From Sphingobium trunci (GTDB lineage: Bacteria; Pseudomonadota; Alphaproteobacteria; Sphingomonadales; Sphingomonadaceae): a stretch of DNA of 57,146 bases. The stretch covers positions 1 to 57,146 of the forward strand of contig NZ_JAKUJY010000024.1 in assembly GCF_022664535.1 (NCBI RefSeq), written 5' to 3'. Shown here one piece after another: positions 33,874 through 43,869 of this stretch. Both the position numbers and the translations under genes were made by a program. Under the pieces are notes generated by a model. The model was not told the origin of the DNA, made no database searches, and was given only the letters and a program-made list of their open reading frames with translations. Position 1 is the stretch's first letter. Every line of letters begins with the position of its first letter.

Positions 33874-35142
33874 ATGGCCAGAAGCCGAACCGCACCGAGC
33901 CAGATCGACCTGATCTCCCGCTACCGGGAAGTCCGGGCGTTCAGCGAAGCCCTTGCCGCGCCCCTGTCCGAGGCGGATGCGACGGTGCAATCCATGCCGG
34001 AAGCCTCGCCCGCCAAATGGCATCTCGCCCATTCCAACTGGTTCTTCGAAAGCTTCGTGCTGCGCGATCATGTGAAAGGCTACAAGCCCTTCGACGCCCG
34101 TTTCGCCTATCTCTTCAACAGCTATTATGAGGCGGAAGGCCCGCGCCACGCCCGGCCGATGCGGGGGATACTGACGCGGCCGTCGCTCAAGGAAATCCGC
34201 GCCTATCGCGCGCATGTGGACAAGGCGCTGACCACAGCCCTGCCCATGCTGCTGCCGGAGGCGCAGGCGCTGGTGCTGCTGGGTCTGCACCATGAGCAGC
34301 AGCATCAGGAATTGCTGCTGACCGATATCCAGCATCTCCTCTCGCTCAATCCACTGGAACCGGCGCTGTTCGACGCGCCCAATGCGCTGCCCGCGCCGGT
34401 CCCCGGCCCTCTCCACTGGATGGAGGGACGGCAGGGGCTGGTCGAGATCGGCGATGATGGGAAGGGTGACTTCGCCTTCGATTGCGAAGGACCGCGGCAC
34501 AAGGTGCATCTGCACCCGCACGCCCTCGCGCACAGGTCGATAACCAACGGCGAATGGATCAGCTTCATCGAGGATGGCGGCTATCGTCAGGCCGCCCATT
34601 GGCTGTCGGACGGCTGGGCCTGGGTGCAGGCGGAGGGAATCGAGGCGCCGCTATACTGGCGGCGCGAGGACGGCGGATGGACCCGCTATGCGCTGGACGG
34701 CCGCAAGCCGGTCAATCTGGCCGCGCCGGTCACCCATATCAGCCTGTATGAAGCCGATGCCTATGCCAGTTGGGCGGGCGCCCGGCTGCCGACCGAAGCG
34801 GAGTGGGAAAGCGCCGCACTGAATATCGCCCCCAACAGTGGTAACCAGCTCGACGCCCCCGGCTGCCCCCGCCCCCGCGCGGCGGAAGGCGGTTCGGAGC
34901 TGACGCAGATGTTCGGCGATGTGTGGGAATGGACCGGCAGCGCCTATCGGCCGCATCCCGGCTTTCGCCCTGCCGATGGGGCCGTGGGCGAATATAATGG
35001 CAAGTTCATGGCGGGCCAGTTCGTGCTGAAGGGCGGGAGCTGCGCGACCCCCCGCGGGCATGTGCGGGCCAGCTACCGCAATTTCTTCTATCCCCATCAA
35101 CGCTGGCAGTTCACCGGGCTGCGGCTGGCGAAGGATCTGTGA
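33874..35142 (+). CDS. egtB: ergothioneine biosynthesis sulfoxide synthase
   Basis: Iron(II)-dependent enzyme that joins trimethylhistidine (hercynine) to a thiol donor as a sulfoxide. The N-terminal DinB-like domain supplies the likely iron histidines: H53 in KWHLAHSNWFFE, and H140/H144 in LHHEQQHQELL; the C-terminal half is the FGE-sulfatase (formylglycine-generating-like) domain with TEAEWE, FGDVWEWTGS and FVLKGGSCATPRGHVRASYRNF. ATG at 33874 has AGGGGGA just upstream; the extension to 33826 is unlikely. Length is 422 aa. egtD follows 4 bases later. EgtA, EgtC and EgtE are absent here, so the sulfur donor (gamma-glutamylcysteine or cysteine) cannot be told from context. Confidence 0.94.
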   Translation: MARSRTAPSQIDLISRYREVRAFSEALAAPLSEADATVQSMPEASPAKWHLAHSNWFFESFVLRDHVKGYKPFDARFAYLFNSYYEAEGPRHARPMRGILTRPSLKEIRAYRAHVDKALTTALPMLLPEAQALVLLGLHHEQQHQELLLTDIQHLLSLNPLEPALFDAPNALPAPVPGPLHWMEGRQGLVEIGDDGKGDFAFDCEGPRHKVHLHPHALAHRSITNGEWISFIEDGGYRQAAHWLSDGWAWVQAEGIEAPLYWRREDGGWTRYALDGRKPVNLAAPVTHISLYEADAYASWAGARLPTEAEWESAALNIAPNSGNQLDAPGCPRPRAAEGGSELTQMFGDVWEWTGSAYRPHPGFRPADGAVGEYNGKFMAGQFVLKGGSCATPRGHVRASYRNFFYPHQRWQFTGLRLAKDL

Positions 35143-35146
35143 CACG

Positions 35147-36103
35147 ATGCTGCTGACCGACGACGCCCCGCTGCCGCTGCGTACCGTGGACCCCGCCTTC
35201 CGCCGCGACATCATCGAGGGGCTGTCGCGCGATCCCAAGGCGACGCCGCCAATCTGGTTCTACGACAGGCGCGGATCGGAGCTGTTCGAGGCCATCACTG
35301 ACCTGCCCGAATATTATCCGACGCGCACCGAAACGGCGTTGCTGGAACGGCATGGGCCGGATTTCGCGGCCGCCGTGGGGCGAGGCCGCGCGGTGGTGGA
35401 ATTCGGCGCGGGCAGCGCGCGCAAGACGCCGCACCTGCTGCGCGCCATCGACCCCGCAGCCTATGTGCCGATCGATATCAGCGGCGATTTCCTGCACGCC
35501 AGCAGCGCGGAACTGGCCTCCCTGTTTCCGGGCCTGCCCGTCCTGCCGGTGGTGGGGGATTTCAATGGCGATCTGACGCTGCCCGCCGCTGTTTCGGGCT
35601 TGCCGCGCCTGGGCTTCTTTCCGGGATCGACCATCGGCAATATGGAGCCGGAGGCCGCGGTAGACCTGCTTCGGGCGATGCACCGGCTGCTGGGCGATGG
35701 CGCGATGCTGCTGATCGGCATGGACCGGATCAAGGACCGGGACCGGCTGATCGCCGCCTATGACGACGCCAAGGGGGTGACGGCGGCGTTCAACCTCAAT
35801 CTCGTCACGCGGATCAATCGCGAACTGGAGGGCGACCTGCCGCTGGACGGCTTCGTCCACCGGGCCATCTGGAACGACGATAAAGCCCGGATCGAAATGC
35901 ATCTGGAAGCGGTGCGCCCGCTGCACTTCCATGTCGCCGGACAATGTTTCCGCATGGCGGCGGGGGAGTCCATCCATACCGAAAGCAGCCATAAATATGG
36001 CGCGCGCGACGAGCGGCTTTTGCTGCGCGCGGGCGGGTGGGAACCGGTCCGGGAATGGACCGATGCGGAGGACCTGTTCTCGTTGATCCTGGCCCAGGCG
36101 TAA
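35147..36103 (+). CDS. egtD: L-histidine N-alpha-methyltransferase
   Basis: SAM-dependent enzyme that trimethylates histidine to hercynine, the precursor for EgtB. The DUF2260-type fold is clear: an N-terminal block with SRDPKATPPIWFYDRRGSELF, FEAITDLPEYYPTRTE, the SAM site VVEFGAGSARKT and the PIDISGDFL acidic loop, then GSTIGNMEPEAA and the conserved IHTESSHKY near the C-terminus. ATG at 35147 lies 4 bases after the egtB stop, with AAGGA upstream. Length of 318 aa is typical. The pair forms a compact egtBD unit for the antioxidant ergothioneine, possibly completed by genes elsewhere. Confidence 0.95.
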   Translation: MLLTDDAPLPLRTVDPAFRRDIIEGLSRDPKATPPIWFYDRRGSELFEAITDLPEYYPTRTETALLERHGPDFAAAVGRGRAVVEFGAGSARKTPHLLRAIDPAAYVPIDISGDFLHASSAELASLFPGLPVLPVVGDFNGDLTLPAAVSGLPRLGFFPGSTIGNMEPEAAVDLLRAMHRLLGDGAMLLIGMDRIKDRDRLIAAYDDAKGVTAAFNLNLVTRINRELEGDLPLDGFVHRAIWNDDKARIEMHLEAVRPLHFHVAGQCFRMAAGESIHTESSHKYGARDERLLLRAGGWEPVREWTDAEDLFSLILAQA

Positions 36104-36119
36104 CGCGCAATCGCCCGTC

Positions 36120-37169
36120 CTATTCGGCGACCTTGGCTGACCAGGTGGTGATCCAGTGCCACGCGCCCCGGCACTCGCCCATGGCGGTCGCTTCGATCAG
36201 GCGGAAACGCGTGCCGTCCCAGACATAGGATTCGCTGCCGCCGCAATCGCCCAGCCCCCGGCCCTTGGCATAGCTTTGCAGCGTGGAGCTTTCCGCCGAC
36301 CATTCCGCATTGACCAGCATGGGATGCCTTGCATCCTCGCTCCAACCCGGCTGATAGTCGAAACCGGCGAAGCGGAAGCTGCGCCGGCCGGGAATGCCTG
36401 TGGCGATCACCGGGACCGAGGTGAAATTATAGGCACCCGCGCCGCAAGGAACCAGCACCAGCGTCTCCGTCTTCGACAGGCGATGAAGGTCCGGCGGCGA
36501 GGAGGCGTCCTTCATTTCGCCCGCGCAATGGGTGAAGTTGCCGATCGCCGTCAGTTCCTCGCGCCAAAGCGCGGGCGGCGCGACCCCATCGGGTATCGGC
36601 GCCCGGCGCACCCACGGCATCACCGGCGCCGGACGGATGGCGCCGCGGCCAAGTGGGCCGGTAGCAACGAGGGCCGCCACCGTTCCCGCCCTGCCCTGCC
36701 GGGCATCCATATAGCGCAGGGCGGCGGCGGAACCGGCCAGCGAAGGCGTGGCGATCCGCTGGCTTCCGGCGCGGATTTCCATGCTGTGACCGCGTGCCAT
36801 GGCGATGGCGAGCGCGGATGCCTGCGGCCCTTGCAGCGTGGCTTCGCCATCCATGCTGGCGGCACCGGTCACCTTGCGGCCATCGATCAGGAAGCTCAGG
36901 GTTTCCCGCCCCTTGGCATCACGGCTGATCCAGATTTCCGGATCGGCGGCGGGCCCCGCCTCCCGACTGATCGTCAGCATGACCGGCTTGTCGGGCCAAT
37001 CGCCTCCCTCGGGCAGCAGGGATACGGCTTCGCATCGGTCGCGATTGTCGCAACCGATGGTCCAGTCCCGGTAGCTTTCCAGACTGCCCGGCTTCGGCCC
37101 CTGCGCCGATGCAGTGCCCGCGATTGCCGACAGCGTCGCTGCCAGCCCGAATATGCGTCTCGCCCCCAT
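36120..37169 (-). CDS. DUF1176 exported protein
   Basis: A 349-aa secreted or periplasmic protein with a signal peptide (RRIFGLAATLSAIAG then TASA). The mature part starts SLESYRDWTIGCDNRDRCEAVSL, the DUF1176 signature, with cysteines that probably form disulfide bonds (for example in IGCDN and DRCEA). Two more cysteine-containing sections lie in the second half. Function is unknown; the family resembles invasion-associated IalB-type proteins in some annotations. It converges on egtD with a gap of 16 bases. Confidence 0.85.
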   Translation of the reverse strand: MGARRIFGLAATLSAIAGTASAQGPKPGSLESYRDWTIGCDNRDRCEAVSLLPEGGDWPDKPVMLTISREAGPAADPEIWISRDAKGRETLSFLIDGRKVTGAASMDGEATLQGPQASALAIAMARGHSMEIRAGSQRIATPSLAGSAAALRYMDARQGRAGTVAALVATGPLGRGAIRPAPVMPWVRRAPIPDGVAPPALWREELTAIGNFTHCAGEMKDASSPPDLHRLSKTETLVLVPCGAGAYNFTSVPVIATGIPGRRSFRFAGFDYQPGWSEDARHPMLVNAEWSAESSTLQSYAKGRGLGDCGGSESYVWDGTRFRLIEATAMGECRGAWHWITTWSAKVAE

Positions 37170-37230
37170 GGGTTAACCATAATCGCTTTTCGGGGCGCCT
37201 GGTAGAACTTTTGTTATAGGTGCGAAATGG

Positions 37231-38565
37231 TCAGCGCAGACTGAGCATCAGCCCGGCAAGCGCCGCGCTCATCAGATTGGCAAGGCTGCCCGCCACCAGC
37301 GCCTTCAGGCCCAGCCGCGCGATCACCGGGCGCTGGTTGGGCGCGAGATTGCCGGTGACCGCCATCTGGATCGCGATCGAGCTGAAATTGGCGAAACCGC
37401 ACAGCGCGAAGGTGACGATGGCGATGGTCGCGGGCGACAGCGCGCCCTGCACCTGGCCCAGATTGATATAGGCGACGAACTCGTTGAGCACGACCTTGGT
37501 GCCGAACAGGCCGCCCGCGATCTGCGCCTCGTTCCAGGGAATGTTGAGCAGGTACATGACCGGCGAGAAGAGATAGCCGAGCAACTGCTGGAAACTGAGG
37601 TCCGGCCAGCCGAACCAGGCCCCGATCCCGCCCAGCAGACCGTTCGCCAGCGCCACCAGCGCGACGAAGGCCAGCACCATCGCCCCGACCGCGACCGCCA
37701 GCTTTACGCCGGTCTGCGCGCCCTGCGCGGCGGCCATGATGAGATTGGCGGGCCTTTCCTCGTCATGGGTGGCGGGCGGCAAAGGCTCGCCGGGCGTCCC
37801 CTCCGGCAGCAACGCGGCCGGACCAGCGCCGCTGATGCGGGTTTCGGGCAGCGCGATGTCATCAGAATGGGGGGAATGGTCCCCCAGGGGCAGTTCAGGT
37901 TCCCGCTCCGGCTCGTCGGGCATCATGATCTTCGCCATCAGCAGGCCGCCGGGCGCCGACATGAAGCTGGCCGCCAGCAGATAGTCGATCTTGATCCCCA
38001 TCGACGCATAGGCCGCCAATATGGTGCCCGCCACGCCCGCCATGCCGCTGGTCATCACCGCGAAAAGCTGCGGCGGGGTGAGACCCGCCAGATAGGGACG
38101 GATGACGAGCGGACTTTCGCTCTGGCCGACGAAGATGTTGGCGGCGGCGCAAAGGCTTTCCACCTTGGACACGCCGGTGACCTTCTCGATCGCCCCGCCG
38201 ACCCAGCGCACCACCTGCTGCATGATGCCGAGATAATAGAGGATCGACACGAGGCTGGCGAAGAAGATGATGACGGGAAGCGCCGCGATGGCGAAGCTCG
38301 CGCCGCCGATCTCCGGCTTGGCCAGCGGGCCGAAGATGAAGTCGGTCCCCGCCTGTGCGTAGCCGAGCAGGTTCGACACGCCATGCGACATGCCCGCGAT
38401 CACGGCCCGTCCCGCCGGCACGTAGAGGACCAGCAGCGCGATCCCCGCCTGGAGCAGAAAGGCCGCGCCCACCACGCGCGGCCGGATGGCGCGACGATCG
38501 GAAGAGAGGACGAAGGCGATGGCAAGGATCAGCAATATGCCGGCTAGGCCGATGAGAAGATGCAT
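37231..38565 (-). CDS. CNT-family concentrative nucleoside transporter
   Basis: Proton- or sodium-coupled nucleoside importer of the CNT/NupC family, 444 aa. The N-terminal, gate and C-terminal domains are recognisable by [24 protein letters not shown], the [12 protein letters not shown] motif (the conserved nucleoside-binding segment), [20 protein letters not shown] and the late [12 protein letters not shown] and [14 protein letters not shown] blocks. A hydrophilic loop of about 60 residues rich in Pro, Glu and Asp (about 225-285) follows [16 protein letters not shown], longer than in E. coli NupC. The start at ATG 38565 excludes a cysteine-rich extension to 38658. No nucleoside catabolic genes are adjacent. 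Confidence 0.93.
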   Translation of the reverse strand: MHLLIGLAGILLILAIAFVLSSDRRAIRPRVVGAAFLLQAGIALLVLYVPAGRAVIAGMSHGVSNLLGYAQAGTDFIFGPLAKPEIGGASFAIAALPVIIFFASLVSILYYLGIMQQVVRWVGGAIEKVTGVSKVESLCAAANIFVGQSESPLVIRPYLAGLTPPQLFAVMTSGMAGVAGTILAAYASMGIKIDYLLAASFMSAPGGLLMAKIMMPDEPEREPELPLGDHSPHSDDIALPETRISGAGPAALLPEGTPGEPLPPATHDEERPANLIMAAAQGAQTGVKLAVAVGAMVLAFVALVALANGLLGGIGAWFGWPDLSFQQLLGYLFSPVMYLLNIPWNEAQIAGGLFGTKVVLNEFVAYINLGQVQGALSPATIAIVTFALCGFANFSSIAIQMAVTGNLAPNQRPVIARLGLKALVAGSLANLMSAALAGLMLSLR

Positions 38566-38729
38566 GAAGGGCTTTCGCGGGAAAGGGCAAACGGCGCGAC
38601 CATAAAGGGGGTTCAGGCCGGAGACCAGTAGCTTTACGATGCTACAAATGTGACACATAGAGCAATCGCGGGGATATAAGACCTTCCTAATGCCCGTTCC
38701 CGGGACAACCGAGGAGGAAGGGAACAGGC

Positions 38730-39656
38730 ATGACGATAGAGGACGGCCACGCGCATGACGGCGGCCTGGCGCAGGATCTGGCGATGATCCGCGCGCTCAA
38801 CCAGCAGGAAGTGGGGCGCCGCCGCACGCTGGGATTGCTCTTCTCCGCAGGCGGCGCGGCACTGATCGGGGCCTGTGGCGGCAGCGGCTCTGCATCGACA
38901 AGTTCGACATCAAGCAGTTCCTCGACGACCACCTCCACCAGCAGCAGCACGTCGAGCAGTTCGTCCAGTTCCTCCAGCTCCAGCACATCTTCCAGTTCCG
39001 GCACCTGCATCGCCGACCCGGAGGAGACCAATGGCCCCTACCCGGCCGACGGTTCCAACAGCAGCAACGGGTCCGTGGTCAATGTGCTGGACGACACCGG
39101 CATCGCGCGCACGGACATCCGTTCCAGCTTCGGTTCGTCCACCGGCACGGCGGACGGCGTAACCACGAAGCTCACCATCACGCTGGTGAACGTCAACGGC
39201 AGCTGCGCGCCGCTGGAGGGCTATGCCATCTATATCTGGCATTGCACCAGAGAGGGCACCTATTCGCTCTACACCGTGCCGGGCGAAAATTACCTGCGCG
39301 GCGTGGGCGTCACGGACGCCAACGGGCAGGTGACCTTCACCAGCATCTTTCCGGGATGCTATTCCGGCCGCTATCCCCATATCCATTTCGAGATCTACCC
39401 CAGCCTGGCCCGGGCGACCGGCTATGCCAACCGGGTGCTGACCTCGCAATTCGCCATGCCGGCCGATGCGTGCAACACGGTCTATGCCACCAGCGCCTAT
39501 TCCAGCAGCAAGAGCAATTTCGCGGCGATCTCGACCAGCAGCGACAATGTTTTCGGCGACAATACGTCGGCGCAGATCGCGGCGATGACGCCCAGCATGA
39601 CCGGTGACATCACCAACGGCTATACCGGCACGGTGACGGTCGGCCTGGCGATCTGA
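38730..39656 (+). CDS. exported, Ser-rich intradiol dioxygenase-like protein
   Basis: Resembles the secreted branch of intradiol ring-cleavage dioxygenases (protocatechuate 3,4-dioxygenase beta type). A twin-arginine-like [10 protein letters not shown] leads to a lipobox LIGAC (C49), so it may be a Tat-exported lipoprotein. Residues 53-90 are almost entirely Ser and Thr. The catalytic half begins with the [11 protein letters not shown] block, then [27 protein letters not shown] and [15 protein letters not shown], with the Tyr and His iron-ligand positions of the family. Substrate unknown: catechol-like aromatics are the family expectation. A response-regulator gene follows 16 bases later. Confidence 0.85.
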   Translation: MTIEDGHAHDGGLAQDLAMIRALNQQEVGRRRTLGLLFSAGGAALIGACGGSGSASTSSTSSSSSTTTSTSSSTSSSSSSSSSSSTSSSSGTCIADPEETNGPYPADGSNSSNGSVVNVLDDTGIARTDIRSSFGSSTGTADGVTTKLTITLVNVNGSCAPLEGYAIYIWHCTREGTYSLYTVPGENYLRGVGVTDANGQVTFTSIFPGCYSGRYPHIHFEIYPSLARATGYANRVLTSQFAMPADACNTVYATSAYSSSKSNFAAISTSSDNVFGDNTSAQIAAMTPSMTGDITNGYTGTVTVGLAI

Positions 39657-39672
39657 TCCACGGAAAGCGCGG

Positions 39673-40440
39673 ATGACTTTGCAAGGCAGCCTGCCGCCCG
39701 CTACTGTGCCCGTCACCATGGACGGATCGCGCATATTGGTGGTGGACGACGATGCGGGCATCCGCGCGCTTCTGTCCGATTTTTTGGAACAGCATGGCTT
39801 TGTCGTGACCGCGCTCGCCAACGGCGCGGCCATGGACAAGGCGCTGGCGGTTCAGCATTTCGACATCGCCGTGCTGGACGTCATGATGCCGGGCGAGGAC
39901 GGGCTGTCCATCCTGCGGCGGCTGACGGCACGGGGTGGTCCGCCCGTCATCATGCTGTCCGCGATCGGCAGCGATGTCGACCGGATCGTGGGCCTGGAGA
40001 TGGGGGCGGAGGATTATCTGCCAAAGCCCTGCAACCCGCGCGAACTGCTAGCACGCATCCGCACCGTGCTGCGCCGCCATCGCCGTGCCGCCGAAGCGCC
40101 GGAGCCGCAGGGCGAGCGGCTGCGCTTCGCCGGTTGGCATGCCGACATGACGACGCGCCTCCTGACCGATCCGGACAATGTCGTGGTGACGCTGACCGAC
40201 GGCGAATTCCGCCTGCTGCGCGCCTTTATCGAGCATCCGCGCCGCGTGTTGAGCCGCGACCAGCTGCTCGATTATTCGGCGGGCAATGACAGCGAAAGCT
40301 ATGACCGCGCCATCGATGTGCAGGTCAGCCGCCTGCGCCGCAAGCTGGATCGGGGGGCCAAGGCGGACGGTGCCGACGAACTGGTCCGCACCATCCGCAA
40401 CGAAGGCTATATGTTCACGGCTGAAGTCCGCCCGGCGTGA
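39673..40440 (+). CDS. OmpR-family response regulator
   Basis: Two-component transcription factor of 255 aa. The receiver domain (about 18-132) has the acidic triad D25-D27, phosphoacceptor D69 in VLDVMMPG, S96 and K118 in YLPKPCNP. The winged-helix domain of OmpR/PhoB type (about 150-252) contains LTDGEFRLLRAFIEHPRRVLSRDQLLD and DVQVSRLRRKLD. The histidine kinase gene starts GTG at 40437 overlapping this stop by 4 bases (GTGA), so the pair is translationally coupled. The dioxygenase gene lies 16 bases upstream, which suggests one operon. Start ATG 39673 has GGAAAG upstream; 39718 is an alternative. Confidence 0.93.
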   Translation: MTLQGSLPPATVPVTMDGSRILVVDDDAGIRALLSDFLEQHGFVVTALANGAAMDKALAVQHFDIAVLDVMMPGEDGLSILRRLTARGGPPVIMLSAIGSDVDRIVGLEMGAEDYLPKPCNPRELLARIRTVLRRHRRAAEAPEPQGERLRFAGWHADMTTRLLTDPDNVVVTLTDGEFRLLRAFIEHPRRVLSRDQLLDYSAGNDSESYDRAIDVQVSRLRRKLDRGAKADGADELVRTIRNEGYMFTAEVRPA

Positions 40441-41744
40441 GGGCAGGCTATAATCCGTCCATCCTGACGCGCATCGTACTGCTGGTGGCGGCCGCGCTGC
40501 TGCTGGCGCTGGGTGCGATGATGCTGGTGACCTTTCGCGGGCCGCCGCCCCATACCAGGCCGATGTCGTTGGCGGAGGCTGCGGACCTGCTGCGCCACGA
40601 TGCCCCGCCGCCCAGCAGTTGGCGGGTGACGCGCTATATTTCCGATCGCGCCCCCGATGCCGAACCGGATCAGGAAAACGATCCCCACGGCGCGTTGCGG
40701 ATTGCCCGGATGCTGGGGATCGATGCCACGCATATCCACCTGCTGCGGGAGCGGCAGCCCAGGCGATTTGGCGAACAGGAACCAAAGCCGGCGATGCCGC
40801 AGGAAGCCGCCATGCTGCACGACGGCTTTGTCCTGGCGCTGCGCAGGCCGGATGGGTGGAATGTCGTGCAGGCCCGGCAAGGTCCCAATGCGCGCTGGTA
40901 TGCGATCACCCTGTCGCTGATGGCAGGCATTTTCGTGCTGCTGCTGCTGCCCGCTTATTGGGTCGCGCGACGGATCGCCCAGCCGATCCGGATGCTGGCC
41001 GAAGGCGCCGCGCGCGAACGGCCCGAGCGTGCCGATCCGCTGCCGCTCAACGGCCCGCCCGAGGTGCAGGCGGTCGGCACGGCGTTCAACCATATGCGCG
41101 CCCGGATCGCCGACTATCTGTCGGAACGCACGGCAATGCTGGTGGCCATCGCCCACGACCTGCGCACGCCCATGACCCGCCTGTCCTTCCGGCTGGAGGA
41201 ACTGCCTGAGGGCACGCGCGCCAAGGCGCAGGCGGATGTCGAGGAAATGCGGACCATGGTGACCGACCTGCTCGACTTCATGCGGAGCGGGACGGACAGC
41301 GCTGCGCGGATGCGCATCGACCTCTCCGCGATCATCGACACGCTGGCCGACAATCTGGCCGATATGGGGCAGGATGTGGCGGTGACCGGCAGCAGCCGCG
41401 CCGTGGTGCTGGCGGATCCGGGAGCGTTGCGGCGGTGTATCGGCAATATCGTGGAAAATGCGGTGCGCTATGGCGGGTCGGCCCGGATCGCGCTGACGGT
41501 TTCGGGCAGTCGGGCGGTCGTGCAGGTGACCGATCATGGACCGGGCGTCCCACCCGAAACCATCGGCCGGCTCTGCGAACCCTTTTACCGTGGCGAAGTC
41601 TCGCGCAACCGCGAAACCGGCGGGGTCGGCCTGGGACTGTCGATCGCGCGCACCATTGCGGATAGCCATGGCGGCACGCTGCGTTTCGCCAACCTGCCGA
41701 AGGGTGGGTTGCAGGTCATGGTGATCCTGCCGCTGGAACAGTGA
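40437..41744 (+). CDS. sensor histidine kinase, EnvZ-type
   Basis: Partner of the preceding response regulator. An N-terminal membrane helix (about 10-33) and a second (about 157-177) flank a periplasmic domain of about 120 residues rich in Arg and Asp, followed by HAMP (about 180-230), the HisKA phosphoacceptor in AIAHDLRTPMTRLSF (H240), and the HATPase domain with the N-box CIGNIVENAVRYGG, G1 DHGPGVP, and GGVGLGLSIARTI. Length of 435 aa. GTG start overlaps the regulator stop. The operon ends at a bidirectional terminator 49 bases after the stop. Confidence 0.93.
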   Translation: MRAGYNPSILTRIVLLVAAALLLALGAMMLVTFRGPPPHTRPMSLAEAADLLRHDAPPPSSWRVTRYISDRAPDAEPDQENDPHGALRIARMLGIDATHIHLLRERQPRRFGEQEPKPAMPQEAAMLHDGFVLALRRPDGWNVVQARQGPNARWYAITLSLMAGIFVLLLLPAYWVARRIAQPIRMLAEGAARERPERADPLPLNGPPEVQAVGTAFNHMRARIADYLSERTAMLVAIAHDLRTPMTRLSFRLEELPEGTRAKAQADVEEMRTMVTDLLDFMRSGTDSAARMRIDLSAIIDTLADNLADMGQDVAVTGSSRAVVLADPGALRRCIGNIVENAVRYGGSARIALTVSGSRAVVQVTDHGPGVPPETIGRLCEPFYRGEVSRNRETGGVGLGLSIARTIADSHGGTLRFANLPKGGLQVMVILPLEQ

Positions 41745-41792
41745 AGCGATGTCGGGGTAGGTCGGGGTAGAGAAAATCTGCCCCTTCCACGC

Positions 41793-41834
41793 AGAAAAAG
41801 AGGCTGGCGCCGCGCGACGCCCGCCTCTTTTTCT
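41793..41834. terminator. strong bidirectional terminator
   Basis: AGAAAAAGAGGC at 41793-41804 and GCCTCTTTTTCT at 41823-41834 are perfect 12-base complements around an 18-base GC-rich interior that can extend the hairpin. A-tracts and T-tracts on both sides make it work on both strands: it ends the dioxygenase-regulator-kinase operon from the left and typA from the right. A short tandem duplication, GTCGGGGTAG twice, lies just before it at 41751-41770. Confidence 0.85.
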
Positions 41835-41852
41835 ATTCGTTCAAGATCCCGA

Positions 41853-43670
41853 TCAGGCCGCCTTGGCGCGGGCCATGCGCTTGCGCTCGTTCGGGTCGAG
41901 ATAGCGCTTGCGCAGGCGGATGGTCTTGGGCGTCACTTCGACCATTTCATCATCGTCGATATAAGCGATCGCCTGTTCCAGCGTCATCTTCCACGGCGGG
42001 GTCAGGCGAATGCTGTCATCCTTGCCCGAGGCGCGGAAGTTGGTCAGCGCCTTCGACTTCATCGGGTTGACCTCCAGGTCTTCCGGCTTGGCATTCTGGC
42101 CGATGATCATGCCTTCGTAGAGCGTCTCGCCCACGCCGACCATCAGTATGCCGCGCTCTTCGAGCGGGCCAAGGGCATAGGCGACCGCCTCGCCCGCGCC
42201 GTTGGAGATCAGCACGCCATTCTTGCGGCCTTCGATATTACCCTTGTGCGGACCATATTTCTCGAACAGCCGGTTCATGATGCCGGTGCCGCGCGTATCG
42301 GACAGGAATTCGCCATGATAGCCAATCAGACCGCGCGACGGCGCCGAGAAGGTGATGCGGGTCTTGCCGCCGCCCGATGGACGCATGTCGGTCAGTTCCG
42401 CCTTGCGCTGGTTCATCTTGTCGACGACCGTGCTGGAAAATTCATCGTCCACGTCGATGACGACGGTTTCATAAGGCTCGGTCTTGTTACCGGCCTCATC
42501 CTCGCCGAACAGCACGCGCGGGCGCGAAATGCCGAGTTCGAAGCCCTCGCGACGCATGGTTTCGATCAGCACGCCCAGTTGAAGCTCGCCGCGACCGGCG
42601 ACTTCGAAGCTGTCCTTGTCCGCCGATTCCGTCACCTTGATCGCGACATTGCTTTCGGCTTCGCGCATCAGGCGGTCTCGGATCATGCGGCTCGTCACCT
42701 TGCTGCCTTCGCGGCCCGCCATCGGCGAATCATTGACGGCAAAGCGCATCGACAGGGTCGGCGGATCGATTGGCTGCGCCTTGATCGCGGTGTTGATCGA
42801 CGGGTCGGCAATGGTGTTGGCCACGGTCGCCACGGTCAGGCCCGCAAGGCTGATGATGTCGCCCGCCTGCGCTTCGTCCACCGGCACGCGGTCGAGGCCG
42901 CGAAACGACAGGATCTTCGATGCACGGCCGGTTTCCAGCACATTGCCGTCGGCGTCGATGGCGTGGATCGCCTGATTGACCTTCAGCGTGCCCGACTGGA
43001 CGCGGCCGGTCAGGATGCGGCCCAGGAAGTTGTCGCGGTCGAGCAGCGTCACCAGGAAGCTGAACGGCGCGTCCACGTCCAGCGCCGGGGGAGGCACATG
43101 GTCGACGATCTTCTGGAACAGCGGCTCCAGCGTGCCCGAACGCAGGCTCGGATCTTCATTGGCATAGCCGTTGCGGCCCGAGGCATAGAGGACCGGAAAG
43201 TCGAGCTGTTCGTCGGTCGCTTCCAGCGTCACGAACAGGTCGAACACCTCGTCCAGCACTTCCTGGATGCGCTCGTCGGGACGGTCGATCTTGTTGACCA
43301 CGACGATCGGACGCAGACCCAGGGCCAGCGCCTTGCCGGTCACGAACTTGGTCTGCGGCATCGCGCCTTCCGACGAATCGACCAGCAGGATGACGCCGTC
43401 GACCATGGAGAGGATACGCTCAACCTCACCGCCGAAGTCGGCGTGGCCGGGCGTGTCGACGATGTTGATGCGGATGCCGTTCCATTCGACCGAGGTGGGC
43501 TTCGCCAGAATGGTGATGCCGCGTTCCTTTTCCAGGTCGTTCGAGTCCATCGCGCGTTCCTCGACGCGCTGATTGTCGCGGAAGGTGCCGGACTGGCGGA
43601 AAAGCTGGTCGACGAGCGTGGTCTTGCCATGGTCGACGTGCGCGATGATCGCGATGTTACGCAGGGACAT
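41853..43670 (-). CDS. typA: translational GTPase TypA (BipA)
   Basis: Ribosome-associated GTPase needed under stress and for large-subunit assembly. The GTPase domain carries G1 AHVDHGKTT (10-18), G2 ERGITI, G3 DTPGHADF and G4 NKIDRPD; then the EF-G-like domains II, III and V, and the TypA-specific C-terminal domain (ending [20 protein letters not shown]). ATG at 43670 gives 605 aa. The gene is monocistronic, with the bidirectional terminator 18 bases after the stop. It is divergent from telA across 199 bases that show no other gene. Confidence 0.96.
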   Translation of the reverse strand: MSLRNIAIIAHVDHGKTTLVDQLFRQSGTFRDNQRVEERAMDSNDLEKERGITILAKPTSVEWNGIRINIVDTPGHADFGGEVERILSMVDGVILLVDSSEGAMPQTKFVTGKALALGLRPIVVVNKIDRPDERIQEVLDEVFDLFVTLEATDEQLDFPVLYASGRNGYANEDPSLRSGTLEPLFQKIVDHVPPPALDVDAPFSFLVTLLDRDNFLGRILTGRVQSGTLKVNQAIHAIDADGNVLETGRASKILSFRGLDRVPVDEAQAGDIISLAGLTVATVANTIADPSINTAIKAQPIDPPTLSMRFAVNDSPMAGREGSKVTSRMIRDRLMREAESNVAIKVTESADKDSFEVAGRGELQLGVLIETMRREGFELGISRPRVLFGEDEAGNKTEPYETVVIDVDDEFSSTVVDKMNQRKAELTDMRPSGGGKTRITFSAPSRGLIGYHGEFLSDTRGTGIMNRLFEKYGPHKGNIEGRKNGVLISNGAGEAVAYALGPLEERGILMVGVGETLYEGMIIGQNAKPEDLEVNPMKSKALTNFRASGKDDSIRLTPPWKMTLEQAIAYIDDDEMVEVTPKTIRLRKRYLDPNERKRMARAKAA

Positions 43671-43869
43671 GTCTTGCCTTCGGGATTTAGGTTTTCCCGG
43701 CGGGCACCACGCCTGTCCAGGACTATCGGGCGCGCCCCTACAGGAAATGACGCGCTGCGGCAAGGGCGGGGCTGGAGGTTGTCGGGGCCGGGCCAAGCCC
43801 CTATCCTTCCACCCCGTCGATCTTGCAGTACCGGTGTTATATTGCCATATGACACTGACAGGAGATGCC

